Shown piece after piece: positions 33,701 through 45,820 of a DNA stretch of 64,000 nt. The first letter of the stretch is position 1, and each line of letters begins with the position of its first letter. The notes beneath the pieces are model-generated. The model ran no database searches, had not been told where the DNA came from, and worked only from the letters and a program-made list of their open reading frames with translations. The position numbers and the translations under genes are program-made. The stretch is from Labyrinthula sp. Ha (Eukaryota; Sar; Bigyra; Labyrinthulida; Labyrinthulaceae): the NCBI GenBank assembly GCA_015227615.1, contig JAALGZ010000008.1:1302001-1366000 (forward strand). The letters run 5' to 3'.

Positions 33701-36700
33701 TAAATATCCCTATGAATTAAATTAGATAGCATCAGAAAAATCATAGAATGAATGCACCCATTTTGATCCTAAGTCTTATTTACTCTAAAAATAATTAGGT
33801 ACCCCTTATAGTGTTACAATGTTTAGTACTTTATTTCATTTAGATTAAATATATGTACATTAGAGATATGTCTTTCCGATATTAGATGATCATACACACA
33901 GAAGATGGCTTACTTATTTTCAAAATCAGAGTGCTGTAAAGCTTCTGGGTTTATTGAGCTTCATAGCAAAGGTGGACAGTCCACCAATTGCGATAATAGC
34001 TATTTATTAGAATAGTCACCTTTGCAAGACAATAGCTAAGAATTTAATGAAAACTTAAAGAATCGCATACCATTTGTCTGTATTACATATTCCTTTAAGA
34101 ACTTAAGAATTCAAGAAAGAAAACAAAAAGTGAAAAAGTTGAAGAGAATGCTGTATGATTTGTATAAACTTCAACTTGAGAAGTATAACTTCTTGGTATC
34201 GACGATGCTAGAGTACATTAAGAACATACCTAATCATAAAAACTATATCCTAACACCAGACCAGAATAAAAGCAAAAATGTACTCTAAATGATATTTATC
34301 TAAGATAAATCTTTTGGAACGGATTAAATTAATTGGTATTTATAATGTTTACCATTTCACACTAAAAATATTCTGTTGTTGCCATGACTGGAGTTTGGGT
34401 AAAATAGTATCTGAAGGTACTATGGGGTAGAGTTGAACTAACAGCAATTAGAAATAAAGAGGAAATTTGTGATAAATTAGAGGGAAAATCAATTTCTGGT
34501 TTGCAAGAAAATGTGGCAAAAAGTAATTCAATATGACGCGGGATATTCAATATTGTATTCGGGTATTTCAACCGGAGATTAGAAAGATCTAAAGCAGCCG
34601 AAATGGAATAACCATGTCGTAATCACCGTTATAGCATACAGAGATATTTAGAAGCTTACGACACCAATTGGAAAAAGAAAAGAATAAAAACTCGGGAAAT
34701 ATGATTTTACAACGGGAAGAAATATCAGTATCTAGAAGTATGAATACTGTTAGTATTAATAATGAAACATAAGAAATAAGAGGAAACGGAACCCGAAAGA
34801 TAATGACAGAGTTCTCATAGTATTAAGTAAACAGAGAGCATTTGAGTTTTTTTTCTTAAATTGTTTGTCATTTCAGATCATTTGAAATAAAAATATTCGC
34901 GTAGTGATTAGGTAGTAAGAAAAAACAAAGCAAAGGATTAGCAGCATATGAAATTGCTTGATATATATATACCTCTTGTTTATAAGAATGGATCATATTG
35001 AGGTCGCAAGATACCCAAAAGATATTGAACATATGGGAAGAATGGTTTCTTGATTAAGTGCAGGATCAATATAATGGGATAAAGATGGGTTTCATATCGT
35101 AGTGAGGTGCATAAAAATATTCGGTTCAGGTATCTGGAAGATATTTCTGGAAGTTGAATATCTCCCTGGAAAATATGTATCAGATTATTGTTAGAGTAAA
35201 TCATCTCTTTGGGAGCCAAGGAATGTATTAATTTAAGAAACTACACACATGAATATATGGGTTAAAAGATGTAAAATAGGAAGGTAAGGGCCTACATGGG
35301 ATAGAATGCTAAATTTTAAAAGACCCAGATGAAACAAAGAAGAGAAAGAAGAAAATTAGACTACGACCTATAAAGATTTGAAATCAAGGCAAATGAATCT
35401 GAACAAGAATAAGATACTCTCTGAAGCATGAAAGATAGTTATAAAAGCAGTTCGACAGTAAAATATTTAGTTTATCTACACATACCCTAGGAAAGGAAAT
35501 GGATTGAGAAAACGAGTACTACAGTTGTCGGGTTCTAGTGCAAAAATAAAAGAACAAATTGAAAGATAGGGGAAAGTCTAATAAATAGTGGTGTTAAATT
35601 ACGTTGTGCAAATTTAGAAACTTGCAACTTGGTCGGGATTCAAAAGATTATGGAAGATAATTGATATGAGGTAAATCGATGGTTGAACGTGGCACTGGAG
35701 AAGTTGCACCTGTCAAAACTTATATAAGACTAGATGTGATGGTTTGAATTCTAGCATACAAAGTGAAACTTATAAAAAGAACAATAATGATAGTCGATAA
35801 GATGTGATGGTATTATTTGTTAATGGTAGAAGATATCTGCAGAGAGCTGAGAATCGTGTTATAGAAATTCCTATTTATCTCATTAAAAAGAAATATTGTG
35901 TTGAAAATATGATCCAATCAAGATGAAAAACAGAAATCAGTAATTTCTTGGAGGAAGTTAGTAAATCAAGGCAGAAATATCTACTTGCCAAGACAAGTAC
36001 AAAGAACTTAAGCAGAATAGCTAACTATTCGAGAAGGTAGTAATAAAACCTTAAAACTATGAAGACACAGATAACGTTTATGGATGGAATATTTGACTTG
36101 AGGAAAAGATAAATAAATATAATATTGTGAAATAAGATGCTTCTTTATTGAATAGACTCTGGCAAGATTTGCGACCATTATTAGGAGTTATGTTATCCCT
36201 CTGAATAAGGAAGAAAGTTCTTAACTGATAAAAATTTAGGGCTATGTTGGTGGGTTTCCATTAAATAATAGTAGAAGATTTGCCTACTAGAGGATTATCT
36301 ATGGGGTACAACCTGTTCGGAGATTAGGAACCTCTTATATTTCTTGTTTGAATATTCTGCCAGTAGGCTACTCGTTTGCATTGACCACAAATAATAAAGT
36401 AGAAGCTCGTTGACATTGGATAAAGATATAGAGACTCCGTCTAATAGATACGATTATTTGGTGAAAAGAAACAAGACCAGGGAAAATGTCATATCCTCAG
36501 GATCATTGGTTGAAGCATCGTAAGGATATTTTACTTAAGGAAAATACTGTTATCTTTTAATAAAATTAGAGAAAAGAGGAGAGAAAGGTTGTACTAGGAG
36601 GTACAGTTGATCAAGCACTGCTGAGACCGTGTAGATTGTACTTGTTGATTGAAGAATCTTTGCCTGGATAATTTAATTAATGGCTGTTTGAGCTTAACAA

Positions 36701-38249
36701 AATTTTATAGAAGCAGTAGTTGTAACTGGAATTACTACCAAGTGAGTAATGAAGAACCAAAGGTTTAAATGGTTAACAATACTGCTACAACAGCCTTGGA
36801 GAAAAGTGGTATAACGCTGTGTTTTCGTTGTTATAGTGCAATAGAATATTTTTTATTAAATAAATTATTAATTATAGCTAAGTTAACTAACAATAAAAGA
36901 TAAATATAGAATAATCGAGTAAAGCTTACTATTTGCTGATGTTTCGACTTTTAAGATCTGCTGGAAGAAGGTTAAACCTGAGTTGTGTTTCTATTTAGCA
37001 AATTATTGCAATCTGAAACCAAAAAATAACCATAATAGTAAATCTTGTGATAGAATATGCAATTCTTAATTATTCACTTTTTTTCATTGTTTTTTTACGA
37101 AATCTTAATAACACCTGGTCTTGACTTCTTGCATGAAAGCTATATGTTGCTTCTTATTGCCTATATAAGATGTGTTTATTTGATAACTACATAACTCTAA
37201 GCAGCCTTATTATTCTACTACCAGATCACTGTATATGCTAGATTTAATTTGTTGTATTTAGAATATTGTATATTTGAATAATACACCATTCCACGTCATC
37301 ATCCTTTCCATAATATGACAATATTACATTACCCCATTTTCAATTAACCAAAAAATTATAATTTTAGATAGACATATATCAAGCTATTTAGGGGCTTATT
37401 GAGTTTTTTCGTCCTTCTTATTTTCTGCAAGATAAGGACGCGCGCACCTGTAAGTAGTTAAGATAGCAAACTTAACAAAGTATGCCTAAAGTTAGTAGGA
37501 GTAAGATTGTTCCTTTTCCCTTATAATTAGCCTCAAATATATCACGCAAAGTATTGGTTGATATTCTTCTTTTTACAACAAGTAACAATTAACGGATAAG
37601 TATATCAACTTTTGTTGATGGAACTTACCGATATTTCACTAACTGGGTTCTCATATTTCAAAGAATACAAAACTAAGCACAAACTACAACTACAAATACA
37701 ACTTTTTGGCACTTAAGCCAACATCTTATAACACTTCGCAAGCTACTATTCAAGGATAGTTGTCTTAACACTAATTTTACCTGAACAGGCTTTCGTGTTG
37801 TTTTTTATTTTGTTTAACGTACGCTAACCGAATAAACTTATGATTGATAACTCTTCTATAATTCTCAATTTTTAGCTTTTTCTTGTTGATTCTTATTAAC
37901 AAAAACCACTCTATATCTCAGAGTTCCGAAGATAACACTGTATTACTAACAACGAGTATTAAGAAGGGTTATTACTACAAACTAAAAACCCTAAAGTAAA
38001 AAATGCTCCCTATAACATATAGTAACTGAGAAATGGTATAACACACACTTATTCTTAGCAAAGCATATAAACTCTTAAAATTTCTCAACTGATGACTGGA
38101 CATAAATCACGTTTTTGTTAAAAAAGGGACAAACTGCTATTAATAGCTGCTCAGCTCATTTATATTAATCTTCTATCATACCTTTTATTGCAAATGCATC
38201 AAATATAACTTGACCAAGGATTTAGGTTCCTTGAGTTACAATAGTATTC
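27790..38249. other. 10.5-kb gene desert
   Basis: No supportable gene on either strand; open frames are short and low-complexity. Repeat copies are seen near 31860-31990, 33230-33360 and 33574-33700. A frame near 32700 (FPGFDGMI then SVLRANRKS) and another near 36060 (MKTQITFMDGIF) weakly recall copia gag and reverse transcriptase. The region may be a worn-out plus-strand copia element, but I cannot establish this from the sequence alone. Confidence 0.5.
33574..33700. repeat. Dispersed repeat, copy 2
   Basis: Aligns by eye with 16275-16402 in the same orientation (shared GATAA(T/G)CAATTGATT(A/G)ACAAT core and A-rich downstream part). It is more diverged at its right end. See copy 1. Confidence 0.35.
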
Positions 38250-39413
38250 CGAGTTTGAGGCGCTGAGAAAGTTATACTCGACTATATTAATTGGAGCACT
38301 TTACTGTTGGTTCTTTGGATTTGCTTCTTGCTTATGAAGAAGACTCTGCAGGCTCTCAGAATGAGTTCATCGGGATCGGAAGCTTCGCTGCGGGGAGTAG
38401 GAGATGATGTAAAAGCACTTTGCTTTTTTCAGATGATGTTTACTACAGCAGCAGATACAGTTGTTTCAGGAGCTGTAGCAGGTAGAATTAAGTTATTTGG
38501 ATTAATTATTGTTGCAGTTGTTCTAACTGTATTTGTTTATCCAGTTTTAAGTCACTGGATCTGGGCAACAGGAGGATGGTTAAGTGGATTTACTACAGTG
38601 GAAGATCTATTTACTTTTGAAACAGGTGAGACTTTACCTTGTGGAGTTCTCGATTTTGCTGGATCAGGAGTTGTGCATATGACAGGTGGAGTAGCTGCAT
38701 TTTGGGGTGCTTTAATTCTAGGACCAAGATCTGGTTGGATTGAGAATAAGGAACTTTTTAGAGGACATAATTTTGCTCTTGCTACAATGGGAACCTTTTT
38801 TCTATGGTTTGGATGGTATGGATTTAACTGTGGATCAACTCTTGTTTGGGATGGGGTTTTAGCTGGAGATGTTGCTGTTACTACAACTGTTTCACCATCT
38901 GCTGCTTGTTTAATTAGTATGGTATATAGTAGACTTGTAGAAGGACATTGGAATTAGACAGTTGCTTTAAATTGTGTACTTGGAGGACTTGTTGGAATCA
39001 CTGCAGGATGTGCAGTAAACAACCCTGGACTTGCTGTGCTTACAGTTGTAGTTTCAGGATTAGTTTATGTGCTTGGAAGTAAAGCTGTAGAAGCAATTAA
39101 TGTAGACGATCCAGTTGGTGCAGTAGCTGTACATGGATTTTTTGGTTTATGGGGGTTAATTGCAGTAGCTTTGTTTGGAGATTCAGATAGTATTTTTTCA
39201 GTATACTCTAGTAGAGAATGTGATACTAATGTAGGAGCACTATTATCTTGGCAGCTTCTTGGAGCTGCAAGTATAATTGCTTGGGTTTCTGCTTTTACAA
39301 TATTATTGTTTGCTGTTCTCAAAGTTGCTGGATTATTGAAGTTAGATGCCGATGAGCAAAAAAATGTTGATGCACATGAGCATGGAGCTGCAGCGTATGA
39401 GAATATGTCTTAA
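38250..39413 (+). pseudogene. Ammonium transporter (AMT) pseudogene
   Basis: The sequence is plainly AMT/Mep/Rh family. It has FFQMMFTTAADTVVSGAVAG, the LDFAGSGVVHMTGGVAAFWG pore region, LWFGWYGFNCGS and VHGFFGLWG. It is broken in at least three places. The frame reading ILIGALYCWFFGFAS shifts by +1 near 38326-38330 into AYEEDSAGSQNEFIGIGSFA, shifts again near 38395-38403 into GDDVKALCFF, and meets an in-frame TAG at 38955-38957 between HWN and TVALN. The N-terminal membrane helices (~60-80 residues) are missing. The rest is well preserved to the natural stop at 39413, so inactivation looks recent, or the shifts are sequence errors. A live gene would import ammonium at the plasma membrane. 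Confidence 0.8.
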
Positions 39414-39833
39414 TTCGCTATGTAAGTATATCGTCTAGTATCGAAAATATAGTCAAGATCAGTAAGTACACTTTTATTTGACTTAAGTTTTGCTTTCTCA
39501 TTACTCTTCTTGAGTATATTCTTCAAATTATATATATACAAAAGAAGATAAATATACTCTTATAGATGAACTGAATAGTTTGTGTTATTGTTTTGAACTA
39601 GAAAACAAAGTCTCGATTTCTTAATATTTTATAAAGTACAAGTTTGCTTTTATGTATACAAACTTTTAGATAGAAAGAGAAAGATATTTAACTATATTTC
39701 CTACTTTAGTTTCTTTCATTTGGAAAAATTTAGACTACTTAAAAACAGGACTCTAATTAAATGGACAACATATCTTGGTAGTCTTGTTTATTGAGGGATA
39801 AGAACTTGAATAACTTTCAATAGAACTGGCTTC
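39414..39833. other. Convergent 3' intergenic gap
   Basis: 420 bp between the AMT pseudogene and the minus-strand membrane protein. AT-rich, nothing recognised. Confidence 0.6.
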
Positions 39834-42755
39834 CTAATATGGATAGAAATATTCTTCTTCTCCTTCTTCTTGTTCAATTAGTTCTTCTCTAAAATATACT
39901 TCAACTCCAAAAATCTCATACATAGCTTCAAGTGTTTCTTTTTTTCTATTTGATCCATATCTATGAACTAACTCTATAATTGAAATTCCATGTCTGTCTA
40001 AAACCATATTTTGTTTTAGCTTTTCCTTTTCTTTTAAGTCAAGCAATGATAAAGCATAACTAACAATAGAGTTTATTCCTTTCCTCGTAACTTTATATGT
40101 AAGTTTAGAAAAGTCAGTGATCCTGTTTTCTGAAAGTGAAAATAATTTTTTTTTGTCAAAGTACACTAAATTCTTCATTTCCGGAAATATTTCCCTGATT
40201 TTGCTTTCAATATTCCAAACTTTAATATTCTTATTAGACATCATATATAGTTCTTCGTTTATAACAAAAATCGATTGTGGTCCTATAGTCTCTACTGTAA
40301 TATCTAATTCTTTGCTATTCTTGGCTTTGGAAAATATTTCATAAAAAGATCTCAACGTATCTTCTGAAGAAAACTCATATTTAATGTACAAAGTTTTTAA
40401 ATTACTTGCTCTCTCTAAGATGCTAGATAACAGAGGAATTTGAGTGTCATCTAAGCCATTCGTATTTAGTTCAAGGTAATTTAGTTTCTCAGGACTAAGA
40501 GACTGAAGTATTATATTGCAACTTTCAGAAGAACCATCAAAGGAACCAAAAATACTAAAAGACTGAAGATCTGTCTTTATTAATAAATACTCCCCAAGTA
40601 ACTCAAAATATTCAGAAGAAGTAAAACAGTATTGAAACCACAATTCCTGTATTCGAAATCCACCTTTTAATAGAGATAAAAAGAGTAATTTGTTGGAGTT
40701 TGGTGAGAGATCAATATCATGTATATCTAAAGCAGTGAGCCAGCGAAGTCTACCTAATAGATTGCTTTCTAGAATATAGGAGAAAGAATCCTCAGTAAAA
40801 GCCCTAGAATCAAGTTTCAAACCAGTAACTTTGATTGAGGAGCATAATTTTCCTGCTAAAATTGTATCAAAATGATTACTAGAAAATACTTTTGAAACAT
40901 TTAGATCTACACCTTCAGTTGTTTCTACATCGTGTCCCTCCATGTGATAATCTTCAAAATCCGTGCATAGAAATAAAACCTTTTGATCTGCAGAAAGAAC
41001 TGACCACTCACCTTTTGAGATTCCTTTCTTTTTTCGGTTTTGTAAAAGTTTTTTAGCTTCATCGAGTGTTTTAATATTTTTCCATCTTTTTTTTGCTAAG
41101 AATTTATTTATTCCTCCGTGGAAAAACTGAATACAAATAAAAAGTGGAAAATATTTTAAACAATCTTGAGGAGAAAAAATAGTTTCTCTAAACGCAAATA
41201 TCCAATAAAATAAAGTTATTCCACTAATAGTAAATAAAAGTATATTTGCTAAGTTTTCTGAAAAAGAGTTTTCTTTTGTAAAAACAATACCAATAGAAAG
41301 TACAATAATATTACTAAAACGTGTTAAAATATCTATTTGATTCAATTGTTTAGTATTATATGGAAGAAAATAATACAGAAAGAAAAAACTTAAAGAAAGT
41401 ATTCCAAGAGATATCCAACCTCCAATTAATTCATCTTCATTTGTAAAAACTCTGTTTATAATAGCTAATATTATTTTTTCAACAAGAGTCAATATAAGAA
41501 CCCACGTAAAATCTTCATGGTAAGGTTGAAAATTCTTTCTATAAACTTCACCGAAAACTCGAGGATTTTCTATTATACCCAGAAACTTTACTTCCTGTCC
41601 TATTTTCCAATAATAATATAATACTGAAACTAATAAAATGAAACCTGAAGCAGAAAATATAATCTTAAATACTAAGTTTTTATTATCCAAGAGTAAACTT
41701 AATATAATAGAAGCTAATGGTGTAATCAGATTAAATGAAAGAATACCAAGCAGTCTAGTTGCACGATCAAAAAAACTATAAAAAGTTTTGTATGTGCTAT
41801 CTCCACGTTCTTTTCCTAATGGTATTATTATATTATTTAGATAGTACGAAATAAACCTTTGAAATAAGTAACAAAATAAAGAATATCCCAAAAGTACTGA
41901 AAAAACTTTCCAAAATTCAACTTTCACGAAGAACAAAACCAACGATATCAAAGTAAAAACTCCTGTAAAAGAAAGAGATATATATCTAAGATATACTAAA
42001 TTTTTAGATTTTCTATTTTGGCGCACTTCCTTTATTGTTTGGTCTGTTATATAAACTAAGAGATAAACAAAAATGATAAACAAGAAAAAAGCTAAATAAA
42101 GAGCTGCAGAATCTGCTACTGAGAGATTAATACGAATATTTGGCAAAAATATTTGTTTCAACCAAATTACTGCCTTTTCCCATTCTTCTGGATATTTTAC
42201 ATCACCAACAAGAATTAAAGCAACTTGTTGAAGATAGAATAGAAATATTAAGAGCAAAGCTTGAACATGTTGTCTACTATCAGATTCACCAAGCTTTTCT
42301 ATATCTGGTTCATTCCAGTTTCGAAAATTTTCTTTCCAGAATTCTTCCACCTCTATTTTTTCTTGTTCAGTTGTAGCAGACTTGTATTCTTCTATAAATG
42401 TCATATAATCTTCATATAAAGCTTCTCTTCCTTTAGCTTGAAAATTTTTCAAACCTGGGATAGTCTGACAACAAAATAATCTATTGAGCCAAGTGCAAAA
42501 TGTTATTCTGAATTCATAAAAGTACTTCTTATATAAATCTTCTGCTAACAAAGGCTTCATGAATTTTCGCGCCTCTTTCTTTGATACATATATACTTTCT
42601 CCATCAGAAGCATAATCAATTTCAAGGAGTGAAGAGTCTCCATCAGTTTCGGTTTGAGTTTCTTCTTCGCTTCTTCGTGCTAAGGTTTCTATTCTACTGT
42701 TTTCTGACACTGTTTCTTCTTCATTTGTTCTTGTTTGTATTTCTTGTTCACTCAT
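39834..42755 (-). CDS. Large multi-pass membrane protein with a C-terminal LRR-like domain
   Basis: Uninterrupted 973-aa frame, the longest single open frame in the window. An acidic Ser/Thr/Glu-rich N-terminus (about 1-50) is followed by a soluble part. Some ten hydrophobic segments lie between about residues 165 and 545 (e.g. ALYLAFFLFIIFVYLLVYI), with short basic loops. A soluble C-terminal domain follows. Around residues 630-800 leucine-rich motifs repeat (LRWLTALDIHDIDLS, LNYLELNTNGLDDTQIPLLS, LKTLYIKYEF), like the ribonuclease-inhibitor type of LRR. The tail is Glu-rich. The layout suggests a polytopic channel/receptor-like core with a cytosolic protein-interaction tail. I do not recognise the family. 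The start codon lies about 150 bp from the left end of the TIR-bounded element. Confidence 0.75.
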   Translation of the reverse strand: MSEQEIQTRTNEEETVSENSRIETLARRSEEETQTETDGDSSLLEIDYASDGESIYVSKKEARKFMKPLLAEDLYKKYFYEFRITFCTWLNRLFCCQTIPGLKNFQAKGREALYEDYMTFIEEYKSATTEQEKIEVEEFWKENFRNWNEPDIEKLGESDSRQHVQALLLIFLFYLQQVALILVGDVKYPEEWEKAVIWLKQIFLPNIRINLSVADSAALYLAFFLFIIFVYLLVYITDQTIKEVRQNRKSKNLVYLRYISLSFTGVFTLISLVLFFVKVEFWKVFSVLLGYSLFCYLFQRFISYYLNNIIIPLGKERGDSTYKTFYSFFDRATRLLGILSFNLITPLASIILSLLLDNKNLVFKIIFSASGFILLVSVLYYYWKIGQEVKFLGIIENPRVFGEVYRKNFQPYHEDFTWVLILTLVEKIILAIINRVFTNEDELIGGWISLGILSLSFFFLYYFLPYNTKQLNQIDILTRFSNIIVLSIGIVFTKENSFSENLANILLFTISGITLFYWIFAFRETIFSPQDCLKYFPLFICIQFFHGGINKFLAKKRWKNIKTLDEAKKLLQNRKKKGISKGEWSVLSADQKVLFLCTDFEDYHMEGHDVETTEGVDLNVSKVFSSNHFDTILAGKLCSSIKVTGLKLDSRAFTEDSFSYILESNLLGRLRWLTALDIHDIDLSPNSNKLLFLSLLKGGFRIQELWFQYCFTSSEYFELLGEYLLIKTDLQSFSIFGSFDGSSESCNIILQSLSPEKLNYLELNTNGLDDTQIPLLSSILERASNLKTLYIKYEFSSEDTLRSFYEIFSKAKNSKELDITVETIGPQSIFVINEELYMMSNKNIKVWNIESKIREIFPEMKNLVYFDKKKLFSLSENRITDFSKLTYKVTRKGINSIVSYALSLLDLKEKEKLKQNMVLDRHGISIIELVHRYGSNRKKETLEAMYEIFGVEVYFREELIEQEEGEEEYFYPY

Positions 42756-42909
42756 TAATAATATTAAATCAATTTTAGCAAAATTTTACAAGTTTTACTT
42801 TTCTAAATTATTTTTGTTCACACCCTTTGTGAAAGAATATAGTTTTACAACACACAATTTGCGTAAAATAAGAATCATTTATGTTAAGATTCTAATTCCG
42901 ACCATAATT

Positions 42910-42984
42910 AATTAACCGTAAAAAGTATGACAAAATTACCCAAAATTGATGTTTTGCATAACAGAAGGTCATACGAATTCAGGT
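42910..42984 (+). repeat. Left terminal inverted repeat
   Basis: Begins AATTAACCGTAAAAAGTATG and is the inverted partner of 51007-51082. Further GTCATAC/GTATGAC pieces recur just inside (to about 43075), suggesting sub-terminal transposase-binding repeats. Confidence 0.65.
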
Positions 42985-43508
42985 AAGTCATATTTTTTAG
43001 ATTTCGTGTTAGAATTTTCCAAGGTAAGAATTAAACCATTTTTAACCGGAATTCGTTTGGCCGCTGTCATACTTTTTTTAAAGAGCCAATGAAAAGGCCT
43101 TCTGGTTTTGCGAACCTTTGCAGAAGAGAACTGCGGATAAAATCACAGTGGGGGACTACCATACAATTCTAATCTGCTTAAAACAAACACAAGTCAAACA
43201 AAGAGTACTCAAAAAAAGAGATAGGTAAAATTCTGCGAATATTTTGTCTTTTTTAACGATTTTTTGCTTGCTGAAAAGCTCTTCTAAAGCTGATTTCTTT
43301 TGAATATTTAAATTTGTGATATCTTCTGTAATTTTTGACGACACGTGATTTTACAATTTGCCTAAAATGCAAGCAAAAGAAGAGAAAACAATGGGTTAAA
43401 CTTTGTTGCTTTCCTTGTTTGTGTTAGGGAAATTAATTTTATGCTTCACCTAACATCTAAATTGTTGCTAGAACCTGTTTCCTACTTACTTTTCTAGTTC
43501 GAAGAAAA

Positions 43509-45663
43509 ATGGACGATCGATTGAATGAAGAGGATTGGGCAGAGATTTCACAACATGTTTTTGAAATCAGAGCAAACACGATTGCTAAAAACTCTCAGAG
43601 CTCGTACAAAGATTCTTACACACAATTTCTAGCTTGGTGTGTAAGAAGCAAACCCAATGTTTTGGCTGAAGGTTTTCTTAACAAGTTGAAGGAAGGAAGT
43701 GATGCTGAAGCGCCAATGAGTTTAAAACTCATTAGGAAAACAATTAAAACCTTTCCGAATTTACCACCTTTGAAATTTGATGAACTTGATGTAGAAACCT
43801 TCATGTCATGGATTGTAACTAAGAAACGAAGTGATGGGTCATTTTTCAGTTTTTCTAGTTACTCAACGCACCATTCTGCTCTTTACAGTCTTTACCGTCA
43901 GCACAAAGTTCGTTTTAGTTCTGAGTTTAGGAACGTGTTAAAAAACCATTTTATAGTGTTCAAAAAGAAAACTGCTTTTGAAAAACAACTAGGTCAAGGT
44001 GTGTTTAAACATGAGAAAGATTCTCTTACAGTGGAGTTGTTCAAGATCATCAATTTAGCAATGTTGCACACTGAGATAAATGATTTTGTTTTCTTTAAAA
44101 CATTTTTAACATTCACATGGGATTTAATTTGTAGAGCTGTTTACACCTTTGCCTTTCATTACAGGCATTTAACTTGGAAAGAAGATACCCTTTGCATCAC
44201 TTTCTGCCATCAGAAGAGTGACTAAGCAGGTGAAAAGCTAGAGATCTTATACATGTTTGCGTCAATCCATTAAAATATGATATTTTTCCAGTTTTGTCCC
44301 TTAGCATGTACTGGTCAATCTTTTGATTTGGAGATGACATCTCTGTTTATGGTGGAAACAATCAGTACGACAGATTTAGAAAATGTCAAAAAAATAATCT
44401 TTAGTCTCGATGAAGTTGAGAACGAGCTTAGGAGAAGAGGTTTGACTCCTGAGGAGTTTGGAACTCATTACCTAAGAAAAGGTGCAGCAAGTCTTTGTGC
44501 TTCAGGGCACACTAATGCACCTCCAGTTGCTGTAGTTCATTTACATACGGGATGGTCAATGGGCCCTGTTTAAAACATCTACCTTTGCTTTGAGGCTGCT
44601 GGAGATCAGTACGTGGGGGCGTACTGTAAGCGGTCTACCAATTAGTAGCTACAACTTTTCTACATTACCATCAAGATTTAAGTTTGCTGATGACCAGGTA
44701 GAAAGAACTAAGCAGTTGATGTTTTCAAGCGCTCCAAAATAAATCTCTTTGATTCTAGAGTTTTGTTTAGCATCCATGGTGTGCCATGAGAAATTTTTAT
44801 GAAAAGAGCTACCAGAAAACAACCTTCTTTTTAACACCCCGATTTTTCAGGAGAAAAGCCTAATTCAAATTTTTAGAGAGAGAGTAATTTGTTGTGTTTT
44901 TAACTCTGATGGAAGTGGTCTGCAGGCGACAGGAATTCCAGCACACGTAGACATCTTAGCAAAACTTCATCATGTGGCAGAATTGTTGATGAATTGGTTC
45001 AAGAAAATGAAAGATCTAGAATTGAGGACAGATCAATCATTCTTACTCAAATTAAAGATGTTTTAGAGAAACGTGATGTTGGATCTGGAGTAATCACACA
45101 TGCTGTACTAAGAAAGATCTTAGATGAAGCGTTTGCAAAGCATGAAACAGAATTTCTCTTAGAAAGAATGAGAACTCTTACAGGCAATGATGGTAATAAA
45201 GAGGAAGGGTGTTGAAAATATGATAAGCTCTACTCCTTCATCCACCTTAAACCTTTGCCAGATAATGTTCTAAGACGTGTTCCTGTAGGGTTCTCATCTC
45301 CAAAAGGAACTGCGCGCTCTCTCTGGTTAATTTGGAACTATTGCGATGTTGAAAAAAGCCTACCACCATTGAAAAGTTGCACGCCAATTGACATGCCTAA
45401 TTGTAATTGGCGAAAAAAACTCAGTGATTTAAAATTCTTGATGAACATACTTGAGAATGAAGCAAGCAGGAAAAAACTTGTGTCCATCAATTAAAAGACT
45501 TCAGGATGCTCAACTTTGGTTTGATGAATGCCAAAGTTCTTGAAGTGAAGAAAGTTACCCCAATGAAGAGATCTAGAAGGACAAAGGAATTAAGCTGGCA
45601 AACAGTTGTAAAATTAAAACGAAAAGAGTTGCAATTAACTAGAACGAAAAATCACAGACTCTA
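43509..45663 (+). pseudogene. Crypton/oomycete-type tyrosine recombinase, broken
   Basis: A gene of about 715 codons can be followed end to end across several frames. The intact 5' frame (43509-44225) holds the core-binding domain and the first catalytic Arg region (DLICRAVYTFAFHYRHLTW), then the HQKSD lysine turn. A TAA follows, then a frame with LIHVCVNPLKYDIFPVLSLS, then NNQYDRFRK. The next frame has the H-x-x-R box (GTHYLRKGAASLCASG), HTGWSMG and, after another stop, IYLCFEAAGDQYVG with the likely nucleophilic Tyr. The C-terminal part continues through ATGIPAHVDILAKLHH, KRDVGSGVITHAVLRKILDE, KLSDLKFLM and KELSWQTVVKLKRK. The order and motifs match recombinases abundant in oomycete genomes. 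At least three stops and three shifts make it dead. Confidence 0.75.
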
Positions 45664-45820
45664 AACTGAATACCTTTGGGAATAAAATAAACCTCACCTG
45701 ATTTCATGGCTTCAGAAATAGCTAGTTCAAGTTTAGCTAAGAATGAACCAAACTATTTTTGTACAAATTCAGTTTTATTTCTTTGCAAGTCAACTAGCCT
45801 CTTATCAGCTAACCCAGAAT

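Noticed and set aside
38955-38957. Reassignment of TAG to a sense codon, suggested by in-frame TAGs in the AMT gene and the 46 kb remnant
   Set aside because: TAG is the natural terminator of the RING-protein gene, the 7836-9011 gene and the hydroxyacid dehydrogenase gene. The AMT gene also has frameshifts, so ordinary decay explains the TAGs.
42903-42913. Target-site duplication TTAATT flanking the 8.2-kb element
   Set aside because: The string overlaps the inverted repeat itself, is AT-rich and shorter than the 8-11 bp expected for MULEs, so it cannot be told from chance.
42931-42946. TTACCCAAAAT upstream of the LRR membrane protein as another promoter motif copy
   Set aside because: It lies inside the left terminal inverted repeat and has a diverged partner in the right one, so its presence is explained by the transposon.
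43156-43344. 62-codon minus-strand frame inside the TIR element
   Set aside because: Short, AT-rich, with no domain and no sign of splicing to neighbours. Too weak to list as a gene.
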